A DNA stretch of 64,000 nucleotides from Entophlyctis helioformis (lineage: Eukaryota > Chytridiomycota > Chytridiomycetes > Chytridiales > Chytriomycetaceae). The DNA lies in contig JAHLKH010000078.1 of the NCBI GenBank assembly GCA_025526915.1, positions 1 through 64,000 of the forward strand. Direction: 5' to 3'. The notes below the pieces were generated by a model that saw only the letters and a program-made list of their open reading frames with translations, did no database searches and was not told where the DNA came from. The position numbers and the translations under genes were made by a program. Of this stretch, positions 13,901-24,253 are shown piece after piece (the first letter of the stretch is position 1; each line of letters starts with the position of its first letter).

Positions 13901-16845
13901 CTTTGAGCTCATTGGCATAACCTTTTTCATCCAGAAGCGCTTCAAGAACGCCATCAAATGGTACATTGCCAGTTGCTGGTGGTGCTTTCGTAGGTGTTCC
14001 ACTGTTGCTAACCAAGCACGCCATTGGTGACTGGCTCGACTGTGCGACTGCTTTTAAACGTATAGGTTCTCGTCCGTCAGGTCGTTTGTAGTCGACTTAC
14101 TGGCTCATGGCGAGCCGTCAAAGCAGAAGCTCGGTCGGATGCTAGCCTCTGTCGTCGGATCCAGCTTTGCACTTCGAAACCGCGTCCTGACAATACGCGC
14201 ATTGCTCGCAGATGGATTCGTGCGCGCGGCATATGATATCTGCATCGAGGGTCTTGAGGAGGCATCATCGTGCACATCGACGTTTTACTCGCTGAAAATG
14301 ACGACGCACCTGTTGCACGCCTGTCGTCGAAGCGCAGCTCACGTGTCCGAATCCCAGTTTGCCGCACATTTGAAAGATGCGTCTGTGCTGGTCAAGCGAG
14401 CGTCTCGCATTCCAATCTGCGGTCTTGCTGTGGCGCAGGCGCTCGAAGTCATTGGAGACTCGCATGCAGCCGCCGATGCGCGATCTTTGCGCAGCACATC
14501 CGCTGGCTCCCTCAACAAGCGCGCGCGGGCCTCTTCAACAAACTTTTCGTCCGAGGTGCCGGTGATTATCAGCGGATCTCGGCTTTCGGCGTCAGTTGAC
14601 AAGTATTCCGACTCGCTCGTGACCTTTGAGAATCTTCTCCGAGACTCGCGCGTCGAGCCCGACAAAACATTGTATGACAGCATCTCGGTGCAGCGACTTG
14701 TTGCCGCTTTCAAGCTATCGTCGATGCGTCTGCGCAGCGGACTCCACAACAGCGAAGCAGATATCCTGGGATCTGTCAAGGCCATCATGCGTGTTGTTTT
14801 CTGCCGACCGCTTCGTGTGCCCATCCACGTCAATGCCCAGCTTGCGTTTGAGGCTGGATCCATCTTTTGCCATATGCGGGCAAAGTTCCCCAAGAGTTCG
14901 GCTGCCTGCCGGTTTTTGGCATTCAATGCGGAGAAGCTGCTTAGCTATTTCCTCAAGGAAAAGTGCGAGGCTGGCGGCAACGGCGGCTACGAGCACGAGA
15001 CGATTCAATCGGCTCTCCTTGGATTACTCGCCCTGGCAATTGATAATGGCGGGAAACGCAAAAAGTCTGCACGGTACCTGTACGACGCTGCTCGGGCGTT
15101 CCGCATGCATCATGCCATTGTCAACAAGGCCGCAACAGGTGCCAAGCTGTCTGTAGAAGACTATCCCGCCGTCATTCTCGCTGAACTAGCAGCATACAAG
15201 TCAGCACCGACTCCTGACACTGTTCGCGAGCTGTTTGAGGGCCACGACCTGCTCTACGTCGAGGACTCGACTGTTCTGGATCGGAATCGCATCACCAAAC
15301 TTCCCATCCTTCACCAAAACGACTTGCTCGAGTACCGCGCTTTCCTTGACGGAGGGATTGCTGCTGGGCGTCAAGACGCAGCTGGCTGTTTTATCATGGA
15401 CGACCGTGAGGCCGCACTTCGACAGCGCGTCGATAGACTGCACCGAATGATGTGCGAGAAGTACACATGGTACACGGACTTTTGTCTGACGTTTGCGCAG
15501 GACCAATCCTCGGGTGATCTTCCTGTGCCGGACATGACAGCGGCACTTGGTTGGCTCTCTATGCCCGTAAGCACTCAGCCACCACAGGACCATGCAGATG
15601 TCATCGAATTTGCACAGACAGTTGCAGATCTGTCGCCTTTGGTGCTCGAAGCATGCGGCACAGCGGCAAGAACGATGGTTTTCTACGCATCCCTGAACAC
15701 GCCTGCGCGTCCGGAATCATCGCGGACAAGCGGCTCAGCCGGCACCAACGGACCCAGTACTGCTGCCACAACTGAAAAAAGGAAGGCTGGCAGTTCTGCA
15801 GATGCGGGTGATGGGCCAGGATACAGCGAGCCTGGCCCTGATCGTGGTGTGTCGACTAGCGCTCCGTCAGGTGCTGCAAGCCAGTCGAAATCTGCTGCTG
15901 AGGGCGATGCAAGCGATGGCGATATCCCAGCTCCAACGGAAAGCGCGACCAATGCTGCAGCCGAGACCGGATCGCAACGCAGTCTTGCCATAAACGACAC
16001 GGATCCTTCTGGTGCTGCAAAGTCTGCCAGTGGTGGCCCAGGTACGGGATCATCGGGTACAATAGCGACTCAGCCCCCTCTCGGCGCAACCGTAACTTCT
16101 GGTTCGTCATCGTTGGCGACAGCCGCAAAACAAACGCGAGCACCATCCGGGAAGAAAGACGACGACAACGTCAGGCGCAAGCCCGAGTCTCCACTGTTGG
16201 AGCCTGTGTTTCGCGTCACGTCTGTTCCTCTAGCTCTCATTGCTGCAGGAGAGGAGCTTACACGACTGACTCTTGCGTCGCTTGGCCAGCACGAGCTGAC
16301 TGGCCAGGCTTCGTACAAGACAGAAGCTGAGACGCGATGGCAGGCATTGCTGAGTGTACTGCGCGTGGCTGTGACAAGTTCAACGACATCCAGCGAGGTT
16401 AGTGCACTGACAAGCAATGACTTGCTTGTCAGGTGTTGCCGCTTGGTTGGTCGAATCCTTGTGCTGATCTGGCTGCTCGTACTGCTCTTGACCATTTTTA
16501 CAGAGTAGAGCGGCAGCCGAACAAGTGGATGGATCGTCGATGGCGTCTAGTATTCCGCCGCTGCCGCCACTGACCAGCCGATCAGTGCAGCTCGTTGGCG
16601 CCATGTTTGACGCGCGCCAAGTCCATGGCTGCGGTTTACGAGGATGTCCACTCATTGGCACACCGCCAAACCCATATCTTGCCCTCTTTTCAGACCAGGC
16701 GGTTGGATCTGGATCTGGATCGGCTGCTGGCACGGCTGCGACGCCAAAGAAGCCGCAAAAGGCGTCACAGCAGGACGACGAGGAAGACCGCAGAGTGTTT
16801 GCGTGGATTGCCACTCATGTTCAGGCGATGGAAGATTTGCCTTGA
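4960..16845 (+). CDS. CFAP54: Cilia- and flagella-associated protein 54 (central apparatus)
   Basis: Giant flagellar protein of the central-pair projections that regulates beating. Six exons join in phase: 4960-6024, 6076-10715, 10869-13519, 13621-~13978, 14066-16397, 16504-16845, giving about 3795 residues (human CFAP54 is about 3100). The family signature is clear near residue 400: YVTWTIETLEEYHPF, MHVPWRMECYSIYFKFC and ETMIERAWTKLEDIRANE align with the CFAP54 N-terminal region (human ...YLPWRATLYTAVCQCYYD). An Ig/FN3-like segment follows around residues 1330-1420 (RRTPRSVTISPG ... HAYDFTLVMHEKEPTG). A Lys/Glu-rich coiled coil starts at residue ~1900 (nt 10869). Low-complexity inserts include a Gln/Pro tract (7335-7425) and a Ser/Gly/Thr linker (15700-16150). 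The start ATG at 4960 is the first in frame before conserved sequence. The first intron uses a GC donor. The donor near 13979 is ambiguous between 13979 and 13982. Confidence 0.9.
6025..6075 (+). other. CFAP54: Probable GC-AG intron in CFAP54
   Basis: The exon ends ...ACAGCAAAG and the next bases are GCAAGT, a perfect donor apart from C for T. A CTAAC branch-like site follows at once, and an AG closes the intron at 6075. Removing 51 nt keeps phase 0 and skips three in-frame stops between 6034 and 6053. No GT donor nearby does the same. Confidence 0.65.
7335..7425 (+). repeat. CAG/CCA-rich Gln-Pro tract inside CFAP54
   Basis: Imperfect CAG/CAA/CCA/CCG codon repeats encode a run of alternating Gln and Pro preceded by a short His run. 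It is in frame with flanking conserved sequence, so it is an insertion within the protein and not an intron. Confidence 0.8.
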
Positions 16846-17104
16846 AGCACATAATAGAACGTCTTGGATCCTTGTCGTGGTGCACAGTCAGTCAGCCTTG
16901 AGAGTCGGGCACTGGTTGGCTGGATCTTGAGCGTGAGAGAGCGCCTCTGATTGGCCCACGTTTGTGGCACTGATGAGATCGCCTTCCCCTCAGCTGCTGT
17001 TCCCCACGATCGACCAAACGGACCACACACTTGTAGGCGGCATGTTCGCAGATGTGCGCCATCCACTCGTCATCCGTGCTGGCGGCTGACGTTTTGGCCA
17101 TGGG

Positions 17105-18712
17105 ATGTTACGCTGGCCTTCTCATTTGCCAGGCACGATGATGGCTCCTGAGCAGCAGCAGCGGCGCAGCAGCAGCAGCAGCCTTCAAGCCTTGTCTCGA
17201 CTGCATTGTCGTGGCTTCCAGGAGGAGGGTACAGCTCCGTCTCAGCAGGCAGGCCAACCAACCAGCGGCAGCCATTCGTATGCACCGCTGGCACAGCCGC
17301 TTGCGTCTGAAAGCGTTGGCCGCAGCAGCCCGCCCATTGCACACACTGCCGCTGCCGCGCAGACGACTCCGGCTCCGCATGCACCAGATACAGATGCAGC
17401 CAAACAGACCCTGGCCGACAAAGGGCTGGCTGCGGTGTCGCAGTATGTCTTGGGCATGTGGCTTGCTGTCGACGGCACAATGACGGTGCTCACATCGCGA
17501 CGAACTCGGCGCCACTTGCTCACTGTGCTCCTGCTGCTCGCCCTCTACTCGGCCGTCATGTACGGCCTTGTGCAGATTGCGTTCCTGCCGCTGATGATCG
17601 CCCGGTCGTTTGTCAAGCCCGAGTCGTTTCTGGACCGTGCTGCCCTTGCCGTCGAGCGGTGGATCTCCTGGTGGCTTGTGACGTCGCCCGATCTCGGCCT
17701 GCTCTTTGTGCGGTACATCTGGCCAGGCCCGCTCGACACGCTCTTCTTCGACACGCTGCGGGACATTACAGTCTCGCACGACATTATGGATCCTCGAAAG
17801 GCTCGCTTCGCCCTCCGCTTCTCTCAGTTGAGCTTGAATGCGCTCTTGAGCAAAACGCCGGTCGTCTTCTTTCCAGCAAGCGTTGACGCCAACGGCAATG
17901 CCGTAAACGCCAGAGATGGCAGCCGCGACGACGATTCCGAAGGCTCAGATGATGCTGGCGTTCCAAGTCTTGGCCGGCTTGCGCAGAATCTCTTTTCAAA
18001 GAGTCCAAGCCAAAAGCAGCAAGAGACGCAGTTGCCGAACCGTCTGGCAACTACTGCGCGTGTTGTGCAGCGGCTGCAGCAGTTGGGAGAGCGTCCTCGC
18101 AAAACGCTTTATGCACGCTTGATGCACTACTTGAATCGCTACTGGCGGCGGCTTTTGTACTTCGCTGCGCTGAGCCTTGCTGCCGCACTCCCTGTCGTCG
18201 GTTGGCTGTGCTGGCCCTTGGCGTCCCTACAATACTTTTCGGGCATATTCGGCTGGGAGCTCGCGACCGGCCTGTTTGTCATTGCCATTGTGTCGCCGCC
18301 CTGGTGGCGGTTCCTGCGCGGATCTCTCCTCAAGCGAACCATTATCCTCCGCTCGCTTGGACGAGAGTTGGTCGAGCCCTACCTGTGCCGCTCCTTCATG
18401 ACCTCGTCTCAGGTCAGTCCTGGTGCTTCATGCCATCCATACCGAATGCCTGCCCCCCTTAATCTTGCATCGATTAACAACGCGGCAACTGGCCAACGAC
18501 CCAACCTTTTGCAGCGACGCGCTTGGTTCAACATGCATCAGCATGTCATCAACGGCTTCACGCTCGTCTTTTTCCCATTCATCTTCATGCCCTGGATCGG
18601 CCCGCTCATTTTCGGCATTGCACAAGGCGCAGCCGCGCGTCTGAGCCTTGAGCTCTTTGATCCCAAAGACTACGAGGGCCACATTGAAAGCACCCAGAAG
18701 AAGAAGCAATAA
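17105..18712 (+). CDS. Multi-pass membrane protein resembling the EI24 / Lds1-Rrt8 group
   Basis: Two exons, 17105-18412 and 18515-18712. The 102-nt intron has a GTCAGT donor, an ATTAAC branch-like site and a TTTTGCAG acceptor; it contains no stop, but removing it joins FMTSSQ to RRAWFNMHQHVING, which reads more naturally. About 500 residues. The Gln/Ser-rich N-terminus is followed by hydrophobic segments HLLTVLLLLALYSAVMYGLV, LLYFAALSLAAALPVVGWLC, ELATGLFVIAIVS and FTLVFFPFIFMPWIGPLIFG. The last segment, followed by an amphipathic GIAQGAAARLSLEL helix, is what suggests the EI24/outer-spore-wall Lds family of ER and lipid-droplet proteins. That assignment is tentative; 'membrane protein of unknown function' is safe. 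The C-terminus KKKQ could act as a dilysine ER-retrieval signal. An alternative start lies at 17138. Confidence 0.6.
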   Translation: MLRWPSHLPGTMMAPEQQQRRSSSSSLQALSRLHCRGFQEEGTAPSQQAGQPTSGSHSYAPLAQPLASESVGRSSPPIAHTAAAAQTTPAPHAPDTDAAKQTLADKGLAAVSQYVLGMWLAVDGTMTVLTSRRTRRHLLTVLLLLALYSAVMYGLVQIAFLPLMIARSFVKPESFLDRAALAVERWISWWLVTSPDLGLLFVRYIWPGPLDTLFFDTLRDITVSHDIMDPRKARFALRFSQLSLNALLSKTPVVFFPASVDANGNAVNARDGSRDDDSEGSDDAGVPSLGRLAQNLFSKSPSQKQQETQLPNRLATTARVVQRLQQLGERPRKTLYARLMHYLNRYWRRLLYFAALSLAAALPVVGWLCWPLASLQYFSGIFGWELATGLFVIAIVSPPWWRFLRGSLLKRTIILRSLGRELVEPYLCRSFMTSSQVSPGASCHPYRMPAPLNLASINNAATGQRPNLLQRRAWFNMHQHVINGFTLVFFPFIFMPWIGPLIFGIAQGAAARLSLELFDPKDYEGHIESTQKKKQ

Positions 18713-18948
18713 AGGTCATGGCCGGTGATCTCGGCAATGAACTGGAGTGATCTCGACTGGTAGACATGTGATGGCATGCTTGCTGACGTGAGTAGTTCGC
18801 CAGACGTCCATGCTGGCTGCTGGGTCGAACCGGAGGTCGCATGATATGCCGGCCAACGAAGGTCTTTGCCCTCGCCATGGCTTGCAACCCCAGCAACGCG
18901 CACAACGCCGCAGCTTCTTCATTGTAGATGCTCGAATGCATCAATGCT

Positions 18949-21054
18949 TCACTGGGCAACAGCCAGATTAGCGGCACGCCGGCTGTATGTTCCAGGCTTC
19001 TTGCCAAGGTTAAATGTGTGGCCGTCACTAGCATCGCTGTCGCCGTTGCCCTCCGAGCCATCGTTGGCATAGCCGTTCCACTTTAGGGTATCCGCATTGC
19101 CGTGGTGGCTTGCAGGGGGCTCGTCAGCAGTGGATCCGTCGTTGTGGTCAAGAGAAGCACCTGCAGCCGTTAGGGTCGCGTCGTCAGATGGCGGATCCCA
19201 CTGGTGGAGTCTGCGGCGCCAGCTGCGGACCTGTGCATCCCAGGCACGTTTGCTGCACTTGCTGTACTTGTCGGGAGTTTCTGGGTCACCTTTGCGTCTC
19301 TTGTGCCGCGCAATGGACTCGCTGTATCGGCGATAGCCGATGGTGTTCTTGGAGAAGGTTAGCATGCAGCGCGTCATTGGAGAGCATCGGTAATGGCACT
19401 GTCAGTATCGGCATGTTGACAGTCGTCGTCACCACATACACTCACTTTGCCATAGTCGATTTGCTTCTGGCGCTGCTCCAATCGGCGCTCGTCCGACGAC
19501 GGCTCGTTTTGGATGCTGCTGCTTCCGCGAGACGACTGCGTCAAAAGGGACTCAACAATGGAGTTGATCTCTGTTGAAACACCAGTGTCGATCGAGTCTG
19601 CCGCCGACTGGACTTCATGTGCGTCTTCTTCGACCATCTCTGACGAGTCAAACGTGCCATGCGTCTCGAAAAAGTACGGGTACCGCTGATGATTCCGATT
19701 CTGTCCCTGATGCTGGAGGGGCAGGTTTTGGGCCTCTGCGAAATGGTAGCATCAGGCCATCGCCAGGCGGCAGCCAGCATAGTCGAATTGGCATTTGTGC
19801 GACGGGCACGCCAAAATCTAGTCAGTAGCGAGCATACTCCACCGACAAAGAGAGCTGTGTGATGGCGCTTACCAAAGACAGGCGATGGTACGCCGTGCAT
19901 GTCGAGGCGGTTGCCAGACGAGCGACGCGTCTGGCCGGCAGCGCGGTTGAAGCGAACATACGCGTGCGGTTGCCACGACGGTTGCACAGACGCAGGCGAT
20001 GTGAATGGCGACGATGCCAAGGACGACGGCGGCGACGGCTCCAGCTGAGCAGGAGCAGGAGCCCGCGTGCTTTGCAACGCACGTGTCGGCGTTGATGCTG
20101 GCACAGACGAAGGCGTGGCAAGTGACGCTGAGGGCGGCGAGACCAAGTGGCCCTTGGGATGCAGTCGACTTCCAGCCTCTGATCCAGGTTCTGATCCCGC
20201 CTGTGTTGACGATGCCATTGGACGCGACGAATGCAGCGACTGCGACTGCGACGGAGGCAGTGGCATGGGCGGCTGGTATTGGCCATAGACAAGCAGCGGA
20301 TGTGGATGAGGCTGGTGCAGACTGTACACCAGCGATGACGACGCGGGGTGGTGCGTGAAGAGATGGGGATGTTGATATTCGTAGTCGGGCGGTCGGACAC
20401 CGGTCGGACTTTCGGCCGCAACGATGCCCACGGCAGCATCTGCGGCAACAGACGAGCCAATGTTCATCCCTGAACGCCCATGCTCACAGCAGCAACGCCG
20501 TGGCTGGTGGACCAGTACCCGTACGGATCGTCCACGGGGTGGTGAACATGCAGCGGCTGGTGGTGGCGATCATGAGAGGGCAGAGGTGGTGGAGCATAGT
20601 AGCCCAAGCGCCGGTTGGGGTCCAGATCGTGAAACAGCGGTGCAACGTACGGATACTGGCTTTGAAGCGAATGCTGGTGGTGGTAGTGGTGGTCGTGCTG
20701 GTGGTGCTGGTGGTACGGGTACTGATACGGGTGCTGATACGGGTGCTGGTGATGGTCCTGCTGGTGTGCATGGTCGTCACTACCAAAGGCGGCCGCCTCT
20801 TGCATCGGCATGGACTCTGTTGCGTCCGTTGCGAGTTCGGACAACCGTGCTCCATCGTGCGCATCAGCGAGGCTCGCCGGCTTGGTGGTGCTGCTGTCAC
20901 CGGCCGACGGCCCGTCCAGAGTGCTGGCACAGACGGCCTCGTGGCCATCACTTCTGCCGGCATTGCCGTTGCTGGTCCCGTTGCCGTTGCCGTTGCCGTT
21001 GCCGCTGCCGCTGCGGTCAAGCGGGACAAAGACGGCCGCAGACAGTGACGACAT
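18949..21054 (-). CDS. SLBP: Histone mRNA stem-loop-binding protein with His-rich N-terminal extension
   Basis: SLBP binds the 3' stem-loop of replication-dependent histone mRNAs. The RNA-binding domain is unmistakable across a splice junction: LEQRQKQIDYGK joined to NTIGYRRYSESIARHKRR, then ETPDKYSKCSKRAWDAQVR and RRRLHQWDPP; the TPxK site phosphorylated in animals is present. Exons: 21054-19873, 19735-19446, 19347-18949. Unlike the roughly 270-residue animal protein, a ~500-residue low-complexity region precedes the domain, with a Gly/Asn run and a strongly His/Gln/Tyr-rich stretch (about 20650-20780). The first exon needs one extra base near 20465 to stay in frame. The chosen start (ATGTCGTCACTG) lies 42 bp from the divergent EFHC1 start; an upstream ATG at 21084 is possible. 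The gene converges with the membrane-protein gene, 236 bp tail to tail. Confidence 0.85.
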
Positions 21055-21096
21055 TATCGTTGGCAAAGTGTGGTTTCCCCGCATCTACAATTCAGC
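21055..21096. promoter_or_regulatory. 42-bp divergent intergenic region, SLBP/EFHC1
   Basis: Only 42 bp separate the two start codons. No TATA box is seen. Both transcripts must begin within this space, inside each other's coding sequence, or with overlapping 5' ends. This assumes both starts are right; both are supported by the sequence immediately downstream. Confidence 0.5.
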
Positions 21097-24000
21097 ATGT
21101 CAGGGCCGCGCACAGACGTCCCGTTTCTGCCAGGAAACTCGTTCCAGAACGTCGCTGTGAGTGGCGCCGTGCCTGCATGCCTGCCTGCCCACACACACGA
21201 TTCGATTCCCATGCAAGGCCTATTCTGTTCCTCCAGCACATCCCCCTTCCTCTGCCACCTCCTACTGCTCCCGTTTGTCGCGACCGTGCGGTTTCGGGAA
21301 GCAAACCCTCCTCATCCAGCCTCGCGCCGACGAGCCGAGCGCGTTTGGCTGTCGAGCGCTTGGGGCATTAATTCTGGCGAGCCGGGCTGTAGCTATAAGG
21401 GCTCTTTAGCCAGCCTCTGAAGGCCAGAGAGACGGAGAGACCCGAGAGAGACCGAGAGACAGAGAGAGACGGACACATGCCACCTCTTCGCAGCGTCTCT
21501 CTTGCCCTGCTCTTGCTTTCATTGTTTGATGAATGAGCCGACTGACCCATTTGCGATTTTACTCAACACCCCCCCTCGATCCGCTGAATCGGGCCGCGTG
21601 GCTGCTGCAATCGCTGCTGCCTGGCAATCGGCCAATCGCTGCTGGCTGCCAGAAACACGACTTTCGAAAGCCACATTCTCTCGGCTACATCAATGGCTAC
21701 CCTGTCCAGCCAAAGCCCATCCTTGGAATCGGCCTCGACAAGATCGAGATTGACAGGACTCCCTCGATCGAAGAGCTGTTGGCGGCCACAGACGCAGATG
21801 CCGCCCTGCTCTACGGCGACAAACGCTACTTTGTCAAGGAGCGCGAGCCCTTCATTCCCGCACATGTGGCCTTTGACAAAGTGGTGCGTTGCAGATCGCT
21901 TGCGCGGACTGGCATCAACTGTAGCCTGCTTCTGTCACTACCAAACTACGGACGTACACACTGACGCTGGCAACCATCTTTCTGTCAAATGGCAGGTCCT
22001 GCGCTTCGATGCGTACTTTAAAGAAACAGTCCACGAGTCTGTGGAGCAGTACCACCTCCGCAAAGTCAGAATCCTGTACTTCCTCGAAGATGACTCGATC
22101 GCAGTTGTCGAGCCGCCAGTCGAAAACAGCGGCATCCCGCATGGCGTGCTGATCAAGCGCCAGCGCCTCCCAAAGTCATCTACTGAATTCTACACGGTGC
22201 GCGACTTTAATCTGGGCATCAACATCACCTTTTACGGAAAGGCGTTCAGAATCGTTTCCTGCGACAAGTTCACCGAGGTGCGTCGCGCCGCCTCAGCGAT
22301 GCATACTTTTTTGCGTGTCAGGCTAACGGTACTCTTTGCATGCCCGGATTTGCTGTGGGTCTGCCTGCATTTACAGAAATACTTGACAATGACTGAAGGC
22401 ATCAGACTCAATGCACCCGAGCACATGCCAAACGATCCATACCAGGGCCAGCGAGCACGTCCCGTCCGCGTCAACAACTTTGGGCCAGAGCGCCACGACA
22501 AGCTCAAGCGGTTCCTTGAAAATGATCGCAAGGTTCTGCGATACTACTGTGTCTGGGACGACAGAGACTCAATGTTTGGAGAGCTTCGCGAGTTTGTACG
22601 TCGTCGCCTTGCCTTTTAATGCCCTGCCTTTGTCAATCCTTGGCGTGATGTTCAGATTCGACTCTGCCAAGATCGCATTTAGGCCATCACGACACAAGTG
22701 GCTGACAACCCATGGACTGGTTATGCTGGAAATAGGTGATCCACTATCATCTTGTCGACGACAGCATCGAAGTGCGCGAGGTCCAAAAGCCAAACAACGG
22801 ACGCGATCCCTTCCCAATCCTGCTGCGTCGCCAGCAGCTTCCAAAGTCGTTCAAGGAGCTATCCGATCTCCAAGAGTCGCAAAAGTACACATGGAAAGAC
22901 TTTCAAATCGGGAGCGTCATCAATGTCCTGGGCAGGCCCTTCCTCATGTAAGTGGTCTGGTACGGAAACAACGGTTCAAAGAAAAGTTGTGCAGCCAGAA
23001 AAATGGCGACTGATCGGAAATGACGACTGCGTGTTATGGCCATGCGACCATAGCCGAGACTGCGATGACTACACAAAGCGCTTCTACTCGGACAACACAG
23101 GCGTTCCGATCGAGTCGCTCACATCGATTCCAATTGACAACGATGCAAACCACGCACAGGAGCAGGAGACGCCTCCATACAACGGCTTTGGCACGGTCGA
23201 AGACTCGCTTGGCTCGTGCAAGTACTTGGTGCTCAAGCCGCCCAAAAAGGACTTTATCAAGATGCTGGAAAACGAGCACAAGGTGCTTCGCTTTGTGGCA
23301 CGCATGGTACGTTGCGGATGAAACACAGAGTCCTTTGATCATGATCGGCCTGGGTCTGGGCACGCTTCGGCACAGCCAGAATCCAAAACGCCTCGCAACT
23401 CCTACTCCTAACACGTACATTGCTGCAGGAGTCCAAACACAAGGAGGACAAGGATCGCCGGTTTGTGATCAGCTACCGCCTGGCAGACGACATGATGACC
23501 ATCTACGAGCCGCCACAAAGGTAAAGTTTGTGTCGCGGCACTTGCAAGTTGATTGTGTTTGGCGATTACGTTGCTAATGAGCACGCTATCGTGCACATCA
23601 ACAGAAACGCGGGCATTCTTGGCGGCAAGTTTATGGAGCGCACGCGCGTCCTTCGCCCAGGCTCGTCGCTGTCCGACCCAGCTGGCCCGTCGTACTACGA
23701 CATCAAGGACCTTTACGTGGGCGGCAAAATCGACGTTCTCAGCCACCGCTTTGTGCTGCTCGATGCAGACGAGTACGTCTTCAACTACATGGAGGCCGAT
23801 CCAGCGCGATTCCGGCTGAGCGACATCCGAGGGGTCATGGACAAGGCACAGAGAGTGTTCAAGGGCCTGACCCCGGACGCCAAGGACAAGTTGCGAGCGC
23901 AGATCAAAATGGCAGACGCCGCTGGGTCTGGCGTGGTCGATCGGCGTGTTCTGCTCGACATTGCCAAGGACTACTTTTCTGGAGCATTGACTGAGCATGT

Positions 24001-24147
24001 ATGTACCTGAGCGGCATGTGGCGCATGGGGCTGCGAGACGGCTTGCTGACAATGTGCTTGCATTTATAGGAGATTGTGACGGTATCGCGCCAGTTTGAGC
24101 AGACAGTGCGCAAAGTCAGCTATAACCAGCTGATGAAGCTGCTGTGA
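21097..24147 (+). CDS. EFHC1: EF-hand domain protein 1 / RIB72, axonemal doublet protein
   Basis: Microtubule inner protein of axonemal doublets. Nine exons join in phase into 606 residues (human EFHC1 640): 21097-21156, 21653-21883, 21996-22277, 22377-22595, 22736-22947, 23054-23306, 23429-23520, 23605-23998, 24070-24147. The three DM10 domains are obvious: AHVAFDK/VVLRFDAYFKE ... VENSGIPHGVLIKRQRLPK; WDDRDSMFGELREF/VIHYHLVDDSIEVREV; and PPYNGFGTVEDSLGSC ... RNAGILGGKFMERTRV ... HRFVLLDADEYVFNYME. The C-terminal EF-hand-like loop is DAAGSGVVDRRV. Human EFHC1 likewise begins with a PFLPGxSF motif, here PFLPGNSFQNVA, which supports the start. Intron 1 is long for this locus (496 nt) and carries a purine-rich GA repeat. 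Confidence 0.95.
21421..21474 (+). repeat. GAGA purine repeat in EFHC1 intron 1
   Basis: Imperfect GAGAGAC/GAGACC repeats, about 54 bp, on the sense strand of the unusually long first intron. A GAGA-type regulatory role is possible but not shown. Confidence 0.6.
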
Positions 24148-24253
24148 TCTGCGACCTCCTTGCTATGACCCTGCTGCGGACATGTCTGTGCTCGTGGGCA
24201 TGATGCCAATGAAACCGCACCAATAAAGTTTCCCTCCTCGTTCTTCTTGACCC

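Noticed and set aside
18800..18860. tRNA-like B box (GGTTCGACCC, minus strand)
   Set aside because: No matching A box or acceptor stem at the right distance; it lies in the gap between two convergent genes.
20424..21371. Long + strand open frames opposite SLBP
   Set aside because: Arg/Cys/His-rich shadow of the low-complexity SLBP N-terminus; the minus strand leads into the clear RNA-binding domain.
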